Shown: one piece after another, positions 40,093 through 49,740 of the stretch
Numbering within the stretch: position 1 is the first letter of the stretch
Layout: every line of letters begins with the position of its first letter
Assembly (NCBI GenBank): GCA_023334545.1
Contig: JAADVB010000005.1
Span: 112,279-176,278, forward strand
Direction of reading: 5' to 3'
DNA length: 64,000 nucleotides
DNA from: Salisapilia sapeloensis
Taxonomy: Eukaryota > Oomycota > Peronosporomycetes > Peronosporales > Salisapiliaceae
Translations under genes and position numbers: made by a program
The notes under the pieces: model-generated
The model's database searches: none
What the model saw: the letters and a program-made list of their open reading frames with translations, nothing else
What the model was told of the DNA's origin: nothing

Positions 40093-42273
40093 CTACACTT
40101 GCAATCCATCTTCATCTAGCTCTTCCAGTTCATCAAAAATATCATCCAGAGCTTCCAACCTTTTCTTAGCTTTATATTTGCGCCAAGTCCTTTGAAGACT
40201 GATGAAGAGAGATAGGAAGAAGACGCTCACGATTGCCAATAGACCTATATGACTACCAAGCCATTCAGTCATGTCGTCTAGAAGCTGGATTTCAGTCGCA
40301 AAGTCCTCCACTTTTTGTGGGATGTACAGGTCATGCATAAAGACAGAGGTCTGCTGTTTACTGTCATACGCTGCCTCTTGAACGACTGGCAAAGCATTCT
40401 CTTTCATGTGATTATCGAAGGAAGTGTCCTTCTTCAGTGGTTCCATCCCGCCTTGGAATTTTATCTCAAGTTCTGGACGATGGAGAATGTCACGCCATGC
40501 TGCAGCCATGACTTCCTGTTGTTCTGTGTTGGTGCGAAAGATGAAGTAATCAATCACACGCTGCTTTTCGTATCGAACTTCCTCTGTCTTTCGTCTGTAC
40601 CAACCTTGTAGATCCTTTATGGCAACGTCCGACGCCCAATACTCTTCCACCATACTCGACACTTTCTCCGCGTCCACTTCCTCTTTCTTCCACGCCATAG
40701 AAACAAGATCGTACATGTCTTGACACGTTTGATGCCAGTACGAAAGACTAGAGGAGAGGAGAGACAGCATAAAGGACCATACTTCCCGAAAGACAAGACT
40801 ACAAGACACAACAACGTCCTGTACACTTGCCATGACGAAAGATAGACAGCTCATCAACGTAGAGTATATGTCTACTTCAGCAAGACCTGCTACGATAGAC
40901 TGTATACTCAACACTATAGTGTCGTAAATGGTGCTAGCCCACTCGACTGCATCTTCAGGAAAGTCCCATGTGAGGACAGAAGCACTGAGGAAGGTATATA
41001 AGCGGACAGCTTCATCCCCGATGTACGCTAGACTGGTGTGGACGAATGGCGTGTAGATTGCAGCAATGATGACCAAGACACCAAACGCCATTGCTGATGC
41101 GATGCTGCATGCACTACGCCACCAACGAGAGTTCCATGATTGATACGCTTCTACTGCCATCATCTCCTGAAGTGCATCCAAACGTACGATTTCATCTGAC
41201 GTTTCAAGCGTCTCTTCAATATCTTCCAATGCTCTCGAGATATCCTGTCTAACCTCATCGTCGTCTTCATTTTCTTGAATGAGGTCACTAGAGTCTAGTG
41301 GATCATCATCTACTGCATATGACGTTTCGTCCGTAGAGCAATTGTCATCCTCCACAGTCTCCATCTCTTCCATCCGTGGTTCAGACGAATGCTCAGATGG
41401 TATCTCTTCCACCTCTTCTCTCCACTCTTGAACTGATGCTTCTTCATCCTCATTGCTATTATCCTCTTGTCCGTCTTCTTCCTCTTGTTCCGTGGTCTGT
41501 TCTACGTCTTCTACTTTCTCGCATTCACTATCGCTTGTGTGTTCCACTGGTGATTCAAAAGAGTACTCTGGGAGTATCTCTTCCTCTTCTTCTTCCTGAT
41601 CCATCCATTCTTGCATTGGTGATTCGTCATTTTCGTTGCTATTCCCGTTCTCTTCGTATCGTTCTTTGGGCTTATTTAGGTCTTGAGCTTCTTCATCTCG
41701 ACTGCGATTTGTCTGGTCTTCCTTTTGATTATTCATTTTCGCTGTCGAATGGAGACTATAGTCGATTGCGAGATCACTAAGCGTCAATCGACCTCCTTCT
41801 GCACTACTTTCGCCATGTACTGACTTGCCAACTTCACTTGCTACTAGTCTCGGAGGTTTTTCGACCCTACGACTACGTTGCAGCCTCTTGAATTCATCAA
41901 AGCGAGGCCGACGTTGAGTCTGTTTCTCCACTGGCGGAGGTGGTGGTGGCAACTCGTTCGTCCTTTTGTGTGCTGGTGATGGCCTTCGACGAGGTGCAGA
42001 GTGATATGCAGACGTCCTTGATGGCGATGGGATCTTACTCTGTCTATCCGATGACGTCGGCCTCCCATGTGCATTTTGCTGGACGGCCATGGCCTTCATC
42101 GTCGGTGGACGCATATTCGCACGTCGTTGCTCGAGCTGCTTTAACTGCGCCAACCGTCGTTCTTTATCAGACTTAGTTGTCCTCGGATCCTCGAGTTCCT
42201 GTCGGAGTTTCGAAATACGCTGTTGCTCTCGCTCTTGTCGCCAATGAAAGAGCTGCTGCTCCTTGTCGGACAT
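40093..42273 (-). CDS. Acidic two-helix membrane protein, function unknown
   Basis: One exon, 726 aa from MSDKEQQ; the upstream frame has no ATG. Residues 1-45 are a charged helix (KEQQLFHWRQEREQQRISKLRQEL), 60-135 are Pro/Arg-rich with a PPPPPP run, and 165-330 are very acidic with a duplicated block (see findings). Hydrophobic helices lie near 380-400 (ASAMAFGVLVIIAAIYTPF), in a possibly amphipathic middle region, and near the C-terminus (IGLLAIVSVFFLSLFISL), followed by a basic then acidic tail. The layout suggests a structural or tethering membrane protein. I do not recognise a family. The stop codon is 34 bases from the convergent LysM gene. Confidence 0.75.
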   Translation of the reverse strand: MSDKEQQLFHWRQEREQQRISKLRQELEDPRTTKSDKERRLAQLKQLEQRRANMRPPTMKAMAVQQNAHGRPTSSDRQSKIPSPSRTSAYHSAPRRRPSPAHKRTNELPPPPPPVEKQTQRRPRFDEFKRLQRSRRVEKPPRLVASEVGKSVHGESSAEGGRLTLSDLAIDYSLHSTAKMNNQKEDQTNRSRDEEAQDLNKPKERYEENGNSNENDESPMQEWMDQEEEEEEILPEYSFESPVEHTSDSECEKVEDVEQTTEQEEEDGQEDNSNEDEEASVQEWREEVEEIPSEHSSEPRMEEMETVEDDNCSTDETSYAVDDDPLDSSDLIQENEDDDEVRQDISRALEDIEETLETSDEIVRLDALQEMMAVEAYQSWNSRWWRSACSIASAMAFGVLVIIAAIYTPFVHTSLAYIGDEAVRLYTFLSASVLTWDFPEDAVEWASTIYDTIVLSIQSIVAGLAEVDIYSTLMSCLSFVMASVQDVVVSCSLVFREVWSFMLSLLSSSLSYWHQTCQDMYDLVSMAWKKEEVDAEKVSSMVEEYWASDVAIKDLQGWYRRKTEEVRYEKQRVIDYFIFRTNTEQQEVMAAAWRDILHRPELEIKFQGGMEPLKKDTSFDNHMKENALPVVQEAAYDSKQQTSVFMHDLYIPQKVEDFATEIQLLDDMTEWLGSHIGLLAIVSVFFLSLFISLQRTWRKYKAKKRLEALDDIFDELEELDEDGLQV

Positions 42274-42699
42274 GATCACACCGGATGCACGAAACGAGTA
42301 CAAAAGGCGCGAAAAGACGAATTCATAGGCTTTTTGTATACAACTGCAAGGTCAAGTCCACCACCTGATAGTGTCCATTGTCTATAAAGTAGAATCCACA
42401 TGTCTTATTAGTAGAATGGAACAGAGCTACTTATATCAGCGACATCAAGAGCGGATGATGACTGTGTAGACTTATGTAATAGTCAATGTGCTCTATACAT
42501 GACATATTGATGGCATTTCAAGTGCATTGTGGCTTGAAACAGTGAAAAAGATGTGACTTGGAGAGTAAGCACGTGATGGCATCCACTACGAGTGCCAAAG
42601 ATACGCACAGCGGTGTACAGACTTCACTGACACCATCGTCTGCGTTTCCTATGTTTCCAGTCGCTACTTTGCACATTCGCAAACATCCTCGAGGGAGCA
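42274..42699. promoter_or_regulatory. Divergent intergenic region
   Basis: 426 bases between the acidic membrane protein (-) and MICAL (+). It should hold both promoters. Only short random frames are present. Confidence 0.45.
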
Positions 42700-45594
42700 A
42701 TGACAGACGAAGATCATGTCCAGCGGCATTCGACGCGAGGACTGTCGTACATTGGTGAAGGACTGCTCGACGTCTCGGGTCGTGACGCCATTGATAAGTA
42801 CGGATCCTTGGATGAATCCAACGCTGCATCTTCTAGCAAGCTATCGTCGTTCTTAGCGACGGAAGAACCGACTGCATCGACGAATCCACCGGAAGAGAAG
42901 GAAGACGATCATGAGAAACGGAATAAACTACTGGATTTCCTCGCGAATGACGTTGGAGAAAAGTATCTCGATGGCGTGTATCACGAGGAAGACCGGAAAG
43001 ATGGAGAAGACTTGGAGGATGATACGTCTTCCCATGAAGAGTTGCCACCGAGTCGTCAGTCACGTGCGAATTCCAGACTAATGGCCTTCTTGGCGCATGA
43101 AAAAGGAGAAATGCTGCATCAAGGAGAGAACTTGAGCGACAGTGAGTCGCATCGAAACTCCTTTTCATCATCCACTTCGTCTTTCCGAAGCAGACCGCAC
43201 GGGTCCTTCGATGCAGGTGATCAACCACTCGACTCGTCTGCAGAGCAACTCGGTTTATTCGTCCAACGAGAAGCTGACAGGAAGAAACTACGACGACAAC
43301 AAAAGGAACTCGCTCGACAGAAAGTCATGAAGTTTCTCGCGGAAGAAGAAGCCGAGGATCAAAAACATGCGAATGAAACGAGAGTCAAGGCTGTGGATGA
43401 AGCTTCTATCCAGCGAGAGATGGTCGTGGATCGCTACGGCACCTCTAAACTCCTCGATTTTCTCGATACGACTGAAGGTCAAAAGCAAAAGCAGATTAAA
43501 CAAGTCGTCGGTGTTACTTCCCGACGCTACTCTCCGCCATCCTCTCTTGACCATACGTCTGCCTCGGACTCGGAAGACAACTCGTCTTCGGATAAAGAGA
43601 CGCCAATCAAGAAGCAAGACATCTTCAAACGCGCTGGATCGAAGCTTTCTCGATTTCTACATCGATCCGATAGCGTCGGCAGAGTGGAGATTCCGAAACG
43701 TGCCTCCCAATCACCTGAAGCTACCAAGTCCCCTGTGTCTGCCTCTGCTAGTTCCTATCTGCTAGACAAATCCAAGTCCTCTCCTCTTACTACTACGCCA
43801 AAACCTTCTCCTGCATCCCCACCAAAGCCTTCGACATCATCGAAAGAAGTCGTTGGTAAGACACAGTCCCTCGTATCGACATTGCGACAGATCGCCGATA
43901 CATGTGAACAGTCCGAATTAAACGACGTGACCATCGCCCGAGTCTCCACGCTTCTCACGTCTATCTCTCAAGTCCTCAAGGACGATAGCACGCACCCCAC
44001 GACCTCTGTCGTTCCTATCCGACGTAGCTACTCGAATGCGTCTAGGACTTCATGGGTCAAGTCGGATGCTCAGAAGCAAGCGTTTGATGATCGCTGCAGT
44101 GTCGAGGCTCAAGGACAAGTCTCTCAGCCGAAAGCAAACACATCTACTCCGGTAGAACCCGAGGCAGAGCACACACCTCGTAACGTATCGTCGAGCGTCT
44201 TGGACTCGTTCGCACAATTCGAGACAGCTCAGGACTTGAATGAGACATTAGCGGCCTTCCAGACGCTACTGCAAGACGCAGATGCAGTCGATATCGATCC
44301 GTCTAAGCCATGGCAAACGTACGACCGCATCCGCTCGGCCGTATACGACAAGCTAGGCTTCCGCCAGCGACAGCTCTTTAAACTTCTCGACACGAAACTC
44401 AAGCAGGATGTGTATGCAAAGCGACCTGCTGCAGGCAAGAAGGTGCTTGTCGTCGGCGCTGGACCCGTCGGGCTACGTGCTGCCGTCGAGCTATCTATGC
44501 TTGGCGCTCAAGTGACGGTGCTGGAGAAACGAAAGCACTTTAGTCGTGAGAATATTCTGCATCTCTGGCCGTGGGTCGTCCAGGATCTCACGAGTCTCGG
44601 CGCGAAAGTCTTCTTCCCATCCTTCTGTCACTCGACTGCGTACTTCCACGTCGGTACTCGACAGTTGCAATGCATTCTCCTCAAGGTCGGACTGATCATG
44701 GGCCTCGAGATGCATCCGCATACACAATTTGAAAGTCTAACGTCTCCCCTCTCCTCTCTAAGTGGCGAGAAACCATTCTACTCTGTTCAGACGTCACCTC
44801 AGATCCCATGGACAGAGTTCCATGCTGTCATTGGAGCTAGTGGCAAGCAAGATAAGTTGTCGCAACAAGCTGACATGAGACGCTTCGTGTACAGTCGGAA
44901 GGAAGCGATTGGTATCGTGTGCTACTTTCCGAATCTCGGGACGAAGGAAGAGAAGAGTGTACCAGAGTTCTCTTGGACGGTGCAGTTTAAGAAACAAGTG
45001 TTTGACGAGATGAAAGCGCAAGGGTTGGAACTCGAGAACGTTGTGTATTATCGAGGTGAAATGCATTACATTGTCATGACGCCAAAGCGACAGAGTCTAT
45101 TGGATGCTGGTGTCTTGCGTCAGAACTATCCGAACGTCTCGGACTTGGTGACGGATGCTAATACCGACAAGGAACGACTGGCAGCATATGCGCAAAAGGT
45201 ACTGGATTTTGCCCAGATCAAACGACAGAGTGACATGCAAAAGGTCAAGATGTTTGACTTTTCCACTCGCACTCGAGTCGATCGAGCTGCAAGTGTCTTG
45301 ACGTCGAACGGCAAGAAGCTGTATGTCGGTATGATTGGAGACGCATTGATCGAACCTTTTTGGCCGGAAGGTTTGGGCTCTTGCAGAGGATTCTTAGCTG
45401 CGCTCGATACGGCGTGGATGGTCGCGCAGGCTGGACGGAAACCGGATCAGCAGATTCTAGCCGATCGAGAGCTCGCGTATCGTATCATCCAGCACATCTC
45501 TGGTTTCCGACGAGACGATTTGCAGAAGAACGTTCGCAAGTACAATGTCGATCCAAGGACTCGATATACAGTCAAGTTCCCGACTTTGTATTAA
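42700..45594 (+). CDS. MICAL: MICAL-type flavoprotein monooxygenase with repeated N-terminal FLA motif
   Basis: One exon, 964 aa. Residues about 505-930 match the MICAL FAD monooxygenase domain: FETAQDLNETLAAFQTLL, VLVVGAGPVGLRAAVELSMLGAQVTVLEKR (dinucleotide fold), FSRENILHLWPWVVQDL, ENVVYYRGEMHYIVMTPKRQSLL, GVLRQNYP, the FAD-binding IGDALIEPFWPEGLGSCRGFLAALDTAWM and the closing NVRKYNVDPRTRY. MICALs oxidise actin methionines and depolymerise filaments. Calponin-homology and LIM domains are absent. Instead, residues 40-330 hold six copies of a [KR]-L-x-x-F-L-[AD] motif in a charged Ser-rich region. FAD motifs look intact, so activity is plausible; the substrate is inferred from the family. 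Confidence 0.9.
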   Translation: MTDEDHVQRHSTRGLSYIGEGLLDVSGRDAIDKYGSLDESNAASSSKLSSFLATEEPTASTNPPEEKEDDHEKRNKLLDFLANDVGEKYLDGVYHEEDRKDGEDLEDDTSSHEELPPSRQSRANSRLMAFLAHEKGEMLHQGENLSDSESHRNSFSSSTSSFRSRPHGSFDAGDQPLDSSAEQLGLFVQREADRKKLRRQQKELARQKVMKFLAEEEAEDQKHANETRVKAVDEASIQREMVVDRYGTSKLLDFLDTTEGQKQKQIKQVVGVTSRRYSPPSSLDHTSASDSEDNSSSDKETPIKKQDIFKRAGSKLSRFLHRSDSVGRVEIPKRASQSPEATKSPVSASASSYLLDKSKSSPLTTTPKPSPASPPKPSTSSKEVVGKTQSLVSTLRQIADTCEQSELNDVTIARVSTLLTSISQVLKDDSTHPTTSVVPIRRSYSNASRTSWVKSDAQKQAFDDRCSVEAQGQVSQPKANTSTPVEPEAEHTPRNVSSSVLDSFAQFETAQDLNETLAAFQTLLQDADAVDIDPSKPWQTYDRIRSAVYDKLGFRQRQLFKLLDTKLKQDVYAKRPAAGKKVLVVGAGPVGLRAAVELSMLGAQVTVLEKRKHFSRENILHLWPWVVQDLTSLGAKVFFPSFCHSTAYFHVGTRQLQCILLKVGLIMGLEMHPHTQFESLTSPLSSLSGEKPFYSVQTSPQIPWTEFHAVIGASGKQDKLSQQADMRRFVYSRKEAIGIVCYFPNLGTKEEKSVPEFSWTVQFKKQVFDEMKAQGLELENVVYYRGEMHYIVMTPKRQSLLDAGVLRQNYPNVSDLVTDANTDKERLAAYAQKVLDFAQIKRQSDMQKVKMFDFSTRTRVDRAASVLTSNGKKLYVGMIGDALIEPFWPEGLGSCRGFLAALDTAWMVAQAGRKPDQQILADRELAYRIIQHISGFRRDDLQKNVRKYNVDPRTRYTVKFPTLY

Positions 45595-45970
45595 CTTCAC
45601 TTTGGATCTCCATTGGAAAGAGGTCGTAGGACGGAATATAAGTGCCTTGAACGTTCAGTTTATAAATTATCAATACGGTTTCTGGTGGATATTACTACCT
45701 TTTCTCAGTATCCTATCACTTAGCTCTCTTCTATACACGAAGGTAGCAATGTATGGTCATGAACACATGCGGAATAGAAAGGTAGATCGAGCCTCCTCGA
45801 TATACTATTACTATATCATGTATCCTAATGTTGATTGGAGAATAATTGAAAGAGAAAGTGGTGATTGGCAGATAAGGATGCCACGTTCGGAACGACTTTG
45901 AAGTGCCAGATACAGACTGAACGACTGCTGACGGCACCTGGCGTTCCATACTTGCTTCCTGCCGCTACGA
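45595..45970. other. Intergenic spacer
   Basis: 376 bases between two genes read in the same direction (MICAL and DGK). AT-rich; holds the MICAL 3' end and the DGK promoter. No gene seen. Confidence 0.45.
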
Positions 45971-48201
45971 ATGATGGAAGACACCTTCCAGCGTATACGT
46001 GTATACGCCGAACCTCTGCTGCTCGATCGTCGGTCTACAGAGATCGTCGTCGCCGTCGCTGCAGTCCTCACACTTTTCCTACTCGTTCGCAAATTCCTCT
46101 TTTACCTCACTTGGCGCAGTTTCCGGGATACGGCATACACCGTCGGGCATCATCAATGGCGACCTGGAAAAATCGCTGGGTATGTTCTCTAGTACGACAT
46201 TCATAGCAAAAGTATAAATCATCATGTCTTGCTGCTTGTAGACCGCAATGGTGTAATCTGTGTGAATCAGTCGTCTACGGCATACGTAGCTACGTCGTTA
46301 CGTGTGATATATGCGGCAAGTTTGCGCATGCTCAATGTGCGGCGTCATCGCTCAAGTATGCTGGCAGTGCCAATATCCCAGCATCATGTGCCTGCAAGAC
46401 AGCAGCGATCACAACGCCTTCGTTGCCAAGTGAAGAGCAGAGCCACGTGTGGATTAAAGGCAATATCGATCCGATGGACTCGTGTGCGCTATGTGGTCTC
46501 TTCTGTGGTAGCATCCTCGCACTCTCCGGTCTCAAGTGCGCTTGGTGCCATGTCCGCGTGCATGAGGCTTGTTTCCTCTCGCATGAGCACAAACGTCAGG
46601 CCAAGCACGACGATCCGAACCACCGTCCGAGCCAGCGATACGCCTGGCTGGACCACTGTGACTTTGGTCCTCACGCCAATCTAATTCTTCCTCCTTCCTC
46701 CATCATCCTCCGTCCTTCTCCTCCTCTATCATCGAAACTGCAGCCAGCTCTCTCGTCTGTCAAGTCTGTCGCGAAAAAAGCTGTGCATACTGTCGCTTCC
46801 ATCCGTCTCCGTCGTATTAGCTCATCAGAGCTGATCGAAGACTCGACGGAAGATGTCACGACTGTCGAGACAGAAGTTGAAAAGATCGATTCGCACGATC
46901 GTCCGTTTGATATTGAGTTACCATCCTCCAATCTAACGCCTCTACTCGTCTTTATTAACAGTAAAAGTGGTGGAAAGATGGGACTGCACGTTCTTCGACA
47001 GCTCCGGCAATGGCTCAATCCACTCCAGATCTATGATCTTGCACACCAGGACCCGAAAGTCACTCTCGACCACTTCCGTCACGTCCCTCGCTTGCGTCTT
47101 CTCGTATGTGGCGGCGATGGAACGATCGGATGGGTCCTCGGTGCTCTAGATGAGCTCAACTTACCTCGTCAACCGCCTATCGCTGTCCTTCCTCTCGGTA
47201 CAGGGAACGACCTCGCTCGTACATTAGGCTGGGGAAGTGGTTATCCTGCTCGTGGCATCAGCTCTTTACTGTCTGAAGTAGAGGAAGCTTATGTGAGTCT
47301 TCTAGATCGTTGGCAGACGATGATTGGTGGCGTGAAAGGCAGCGTACTAAATAACTACTTGGGTGTCGGAGTCGATGCGCAAGTGGCCCTTGAATTCCAT
47401 GAAAGACGCCAACGATCTCCTTCGCTCTTTATGAGTCAGTTTGTGAATAAACTGTGGTACAGTCAGTACGGCGCGAAACATTTTCTCGTGCGCAAGTGTG
47501 CGAATCTCGCACGAAAGATGGATTTAATTTGTGATGGAGACCGGATTGAGTTACCGGAAGGCACGGAAGGTGTGATTGTATTGAATATTAATAGCTATGG
47601 AGGTGGAAGTAAACTCTGGCATGATGCATCGGAATCGGATAATGATTCCGAGTCTTCTGATGATGATCTGGAAGACTCGAATGACGAGACTGAGGACGGG
47701 AGTGACTTGAGTGACAATGAAAAACCCCAGAGCCCGCTTCCACGTCGACGTGGTAGCAGTCGGGTCCCGACGCTCGGAGCGTCGTCTCCTCACGACGGAC
47801 TCTTGGACGTCGTGGCTGTCTACGGCACACTCCACTTGGGTCAGATGCAGGTCGGACTGTCCAGAGCAGTGCGTCTATGTCAAGCCAAGAGCGTCAAGTT
47901 GGTACTGCAAGAGACGCTGCCGATGCAAGTGGATGGAGAACCGTGGCAGCAGTCTCCAACGACAGTCGAAGTCTCCTACTTGAACCAAGCGTTCATGCTC
48001 AGTCGAGCAGTTAAAGAGCGAGATCTCGTGACGAGAGAAGTGGGCGAAGTACTTGACTGGGCAGAGCATTCCAAGGTGATTTCAGCTAGTCAACGTGATA
48101 TCTTGCTGGCAGAAATGACGCGACGTGTGGCACGAGGTCAACCAAGACGCACGACAGCGCATCGACAATCGCTTCGAGCTCTGTCGTGGTCGGATTCATA
48201 A
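45971..48201 (+). CDS. DGK: Membrane-anchored diacylglycerol kinase (DGK epsilon-like)
   Basis: Two exons (45971-46179, 46242-48201), 722 aa. An N-terminal helix (STEIVVAVAAVLTLFLLVRKFLFYL, about 22-46) is followed by two C1 zinc fingers: WCNLCESVVYGIRSYVVTCDICGKFAHAQCA and CALCGLFCGSILALSGLKCAWCHVRVHEAC. The catalytic DAGKc domain begins PLLVFINSKSGGKMG and contains CGGDGTIGWVLG and LPLGTGNDLARTLGWG. The accessory domain has NYLGVGVDAQVALEFH and a C-terminal block. An acidic insertion (SESDNDSESSDDDLEDSNDETEDGSDLSDNE) splits the accessory domain. TM plus two C1 plus DAGKc/DAGKa is the DGK epsilon and plant DGK1/2 layout. The enzyme converts diacylglycerol to phosphatidic acid. Confidence 0.93.
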
Positions 48202-48251
48202 TTTCTTTTCCTTTGATACAGTAGATACGAATGCAAGTTCGATAGATGTAT

Positions 48252-49499
48252 TTAGTTTGCCTGAGATAAAAGTACTGCTTCCATGAACTTGTCGACGTTG
48301 CCATCCAGCACTTGTTTAGTGTCCGGCATCGTCACCTTGGTCCGATGGTCTTTCACTTGTTTATAAGGATGCAAGACGTACGATCGAATCTGACTGCCCC
48401 ACGCATTCTCACCCAAACCTTGCGTGAACTCCTGACGAGCTTGTGCTTGCTTCTCGAGCTCTTGTTGATACAACTTAGCACGTAGCATGTCCATGGCCTC
48501 AGCCTTGTTCCGATGTTGAGACCGCTCGCTTTGACTCTGAGTGACGATGCCGGACGGGATATGGGTGATGCGAACGGCACTGTCCGTTGTGTTCACGTGC
48601 TGTCCACCAGCACCAGAAGAGCGGAACGTGTCGATACGCAAGTCGGAAGTGGAAATTTCGATCTCGTCCTTCCCTCCACTTGCTGGGACGAGCGGATAGA
48701 CTCGTACTTGGGCAAATGACGTGTGACGGCGACCTGCACTATCGAAAGGGGAGACTCGAACGAGACGATGAACGCCGGCCTCTGTCTTGGCCCAGCCGTA
48801 GGCGTAGGCTCCATCTAAACGCAGCGTGACGGCACGAAAGCCTGCTTCGTCACCTGGAGACGAATCTACTGTCTGGACACGATAGGAACGAGATTCGCCC
48901 CATCGAGCATACATACGAGAGAGCATGGCGACCCAGTCACAGCTTTCCGTACCTCCTGCACCTGCCTGGAGCTCTATAAAGCAAGAGACGAGATCACTCG
49001 GACGAGAAAGTAAGAGTTCTACACGCAACTGCTGTGCTTCATGGGATAAACGGGTCATGGAATCAAGTGTGTCCTGCTTTACGCTACTGTCATCTTCTTC
49101 TTTCGCGAGCTCGAAAAGCTCATTGGTGTCGTTAAAGCGTGCTTCTAGCTCTTGTACGCGCTGCGCTCGAGATTCGAGTGCGCCGAGCCGTTGGAGGACA
49201 GAAGAGGCATTGGATGGGTCATCCCATAAATCTGGCTTTGTGGCTTCAGCACGAAGCTCCTCCAATACTTTTGCATTGTCCTCGTCTGCTGTGCTACCAT
49301 TGACAACGTCTTGGATCAAATGCAGCTCTCGACGAGCTGTGTCAGAAGTCGATATGAACTCTGCATCAATATCTGTTGCTTTGGAGCTGAAAAAAGATAT
49401 CGCCGTAGGTGCAAGACGGTTACGATGTGAAACGAAGGCAGTTCCACGCGTACAAGTCTGCTGGTAGCGACGGAAAGTCGTGCCAATAGCCCGCAGCAT
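48252..49499 (-). CDS. prfB: Organellar peptide chain release factor 2 (RF2-type)
   Basis: One exon, 415 aa. The GGQ loop is intact (SSGAGGQHVNTTDSAVRI). The codon-recognition tripeptide is SPF (LVRVSPFDSAGRRHTSF), the RF2 type that reads UGA and UAA. The N-terminal 50 residues are Arg/Ser/Thr-rich without acids (RAIGTTFRRYQQTCTRGTAFVSHRNR), a mitochondrial targeting sequence. Domain 1 and the HRNKAEAMDMLRAKL helix are typical. Animals and fungi lost mitochondrial RF2. Its presence implies that UGA is still a stop codon in this organism's mitochondria. Confidence 0.95.
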   Translation of the reverse strand: MLRAIGTTFRRYQQTCTRGTAFVSHRNRLAPTAISFFSSKATDIDAEFISTSDTARRELHLIQDVVNGSTADEDNAKVLEELRAEATKPDLWDDPSNASSVLQRLGALESRAQRVQELEARFNDTNELFELAKEEDDSSVKQDTLDSMTRLSHEAQQLRVELLLSRPSDLVSCFIELQAGAGGTESCDWVAMLSRMYARWGESRSYRVQTVDSSPGDEAGFRAVTLRLDGAYAYGWAKTEAGVHRLVRVSPFDSAGRRHTSFAQVRVYPLVPASGGKDEIEISTSDLRIDTFRSSGAGGQHVNTTDSAVRITHIPSGIVTQSQSERSQHRNKAEAMDMLRAKLYQQELEKQAQARQEFTQGLGENAWGSQIRSYVLHPYKQVKDHRTKVTMPDTKQVLDGNVDKFMEAVLLSQAN

Positions 49500-49714
49500 C
49501 CTTGGCGCCTACTCGTTTAAACTTGTTGCGAAACTGTTTATAACGTTTTTAACACATCGCATCTGGTGTATCTCCCATGTTGAAGTTAGATGGAAGATAT
49601 CGTGACCTTTCGACTCGATATGACGAGACGGAAGAGACGGTTGGATGGTGATGGGATGGAAGATATGGACTACACATCGCATAATAGGTCAATAGCACGT
49701 CTTTCTACCTTCTA

Positions 49715-49730
49715 GTTCATTTGTTCTTTC
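49715..49730 (+). promoter_or_regulatory. Candidate oomycete-type initiator element
   Basis: GTTCATTTGTTCTTTC ends 10 bases before the ATG at 49741. TCATT plus T-rich flank fits the oomycete core promoter. Similarity only. Confidence 0.4.
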
Positions 49731-49740
49731 GTCTTAAACA

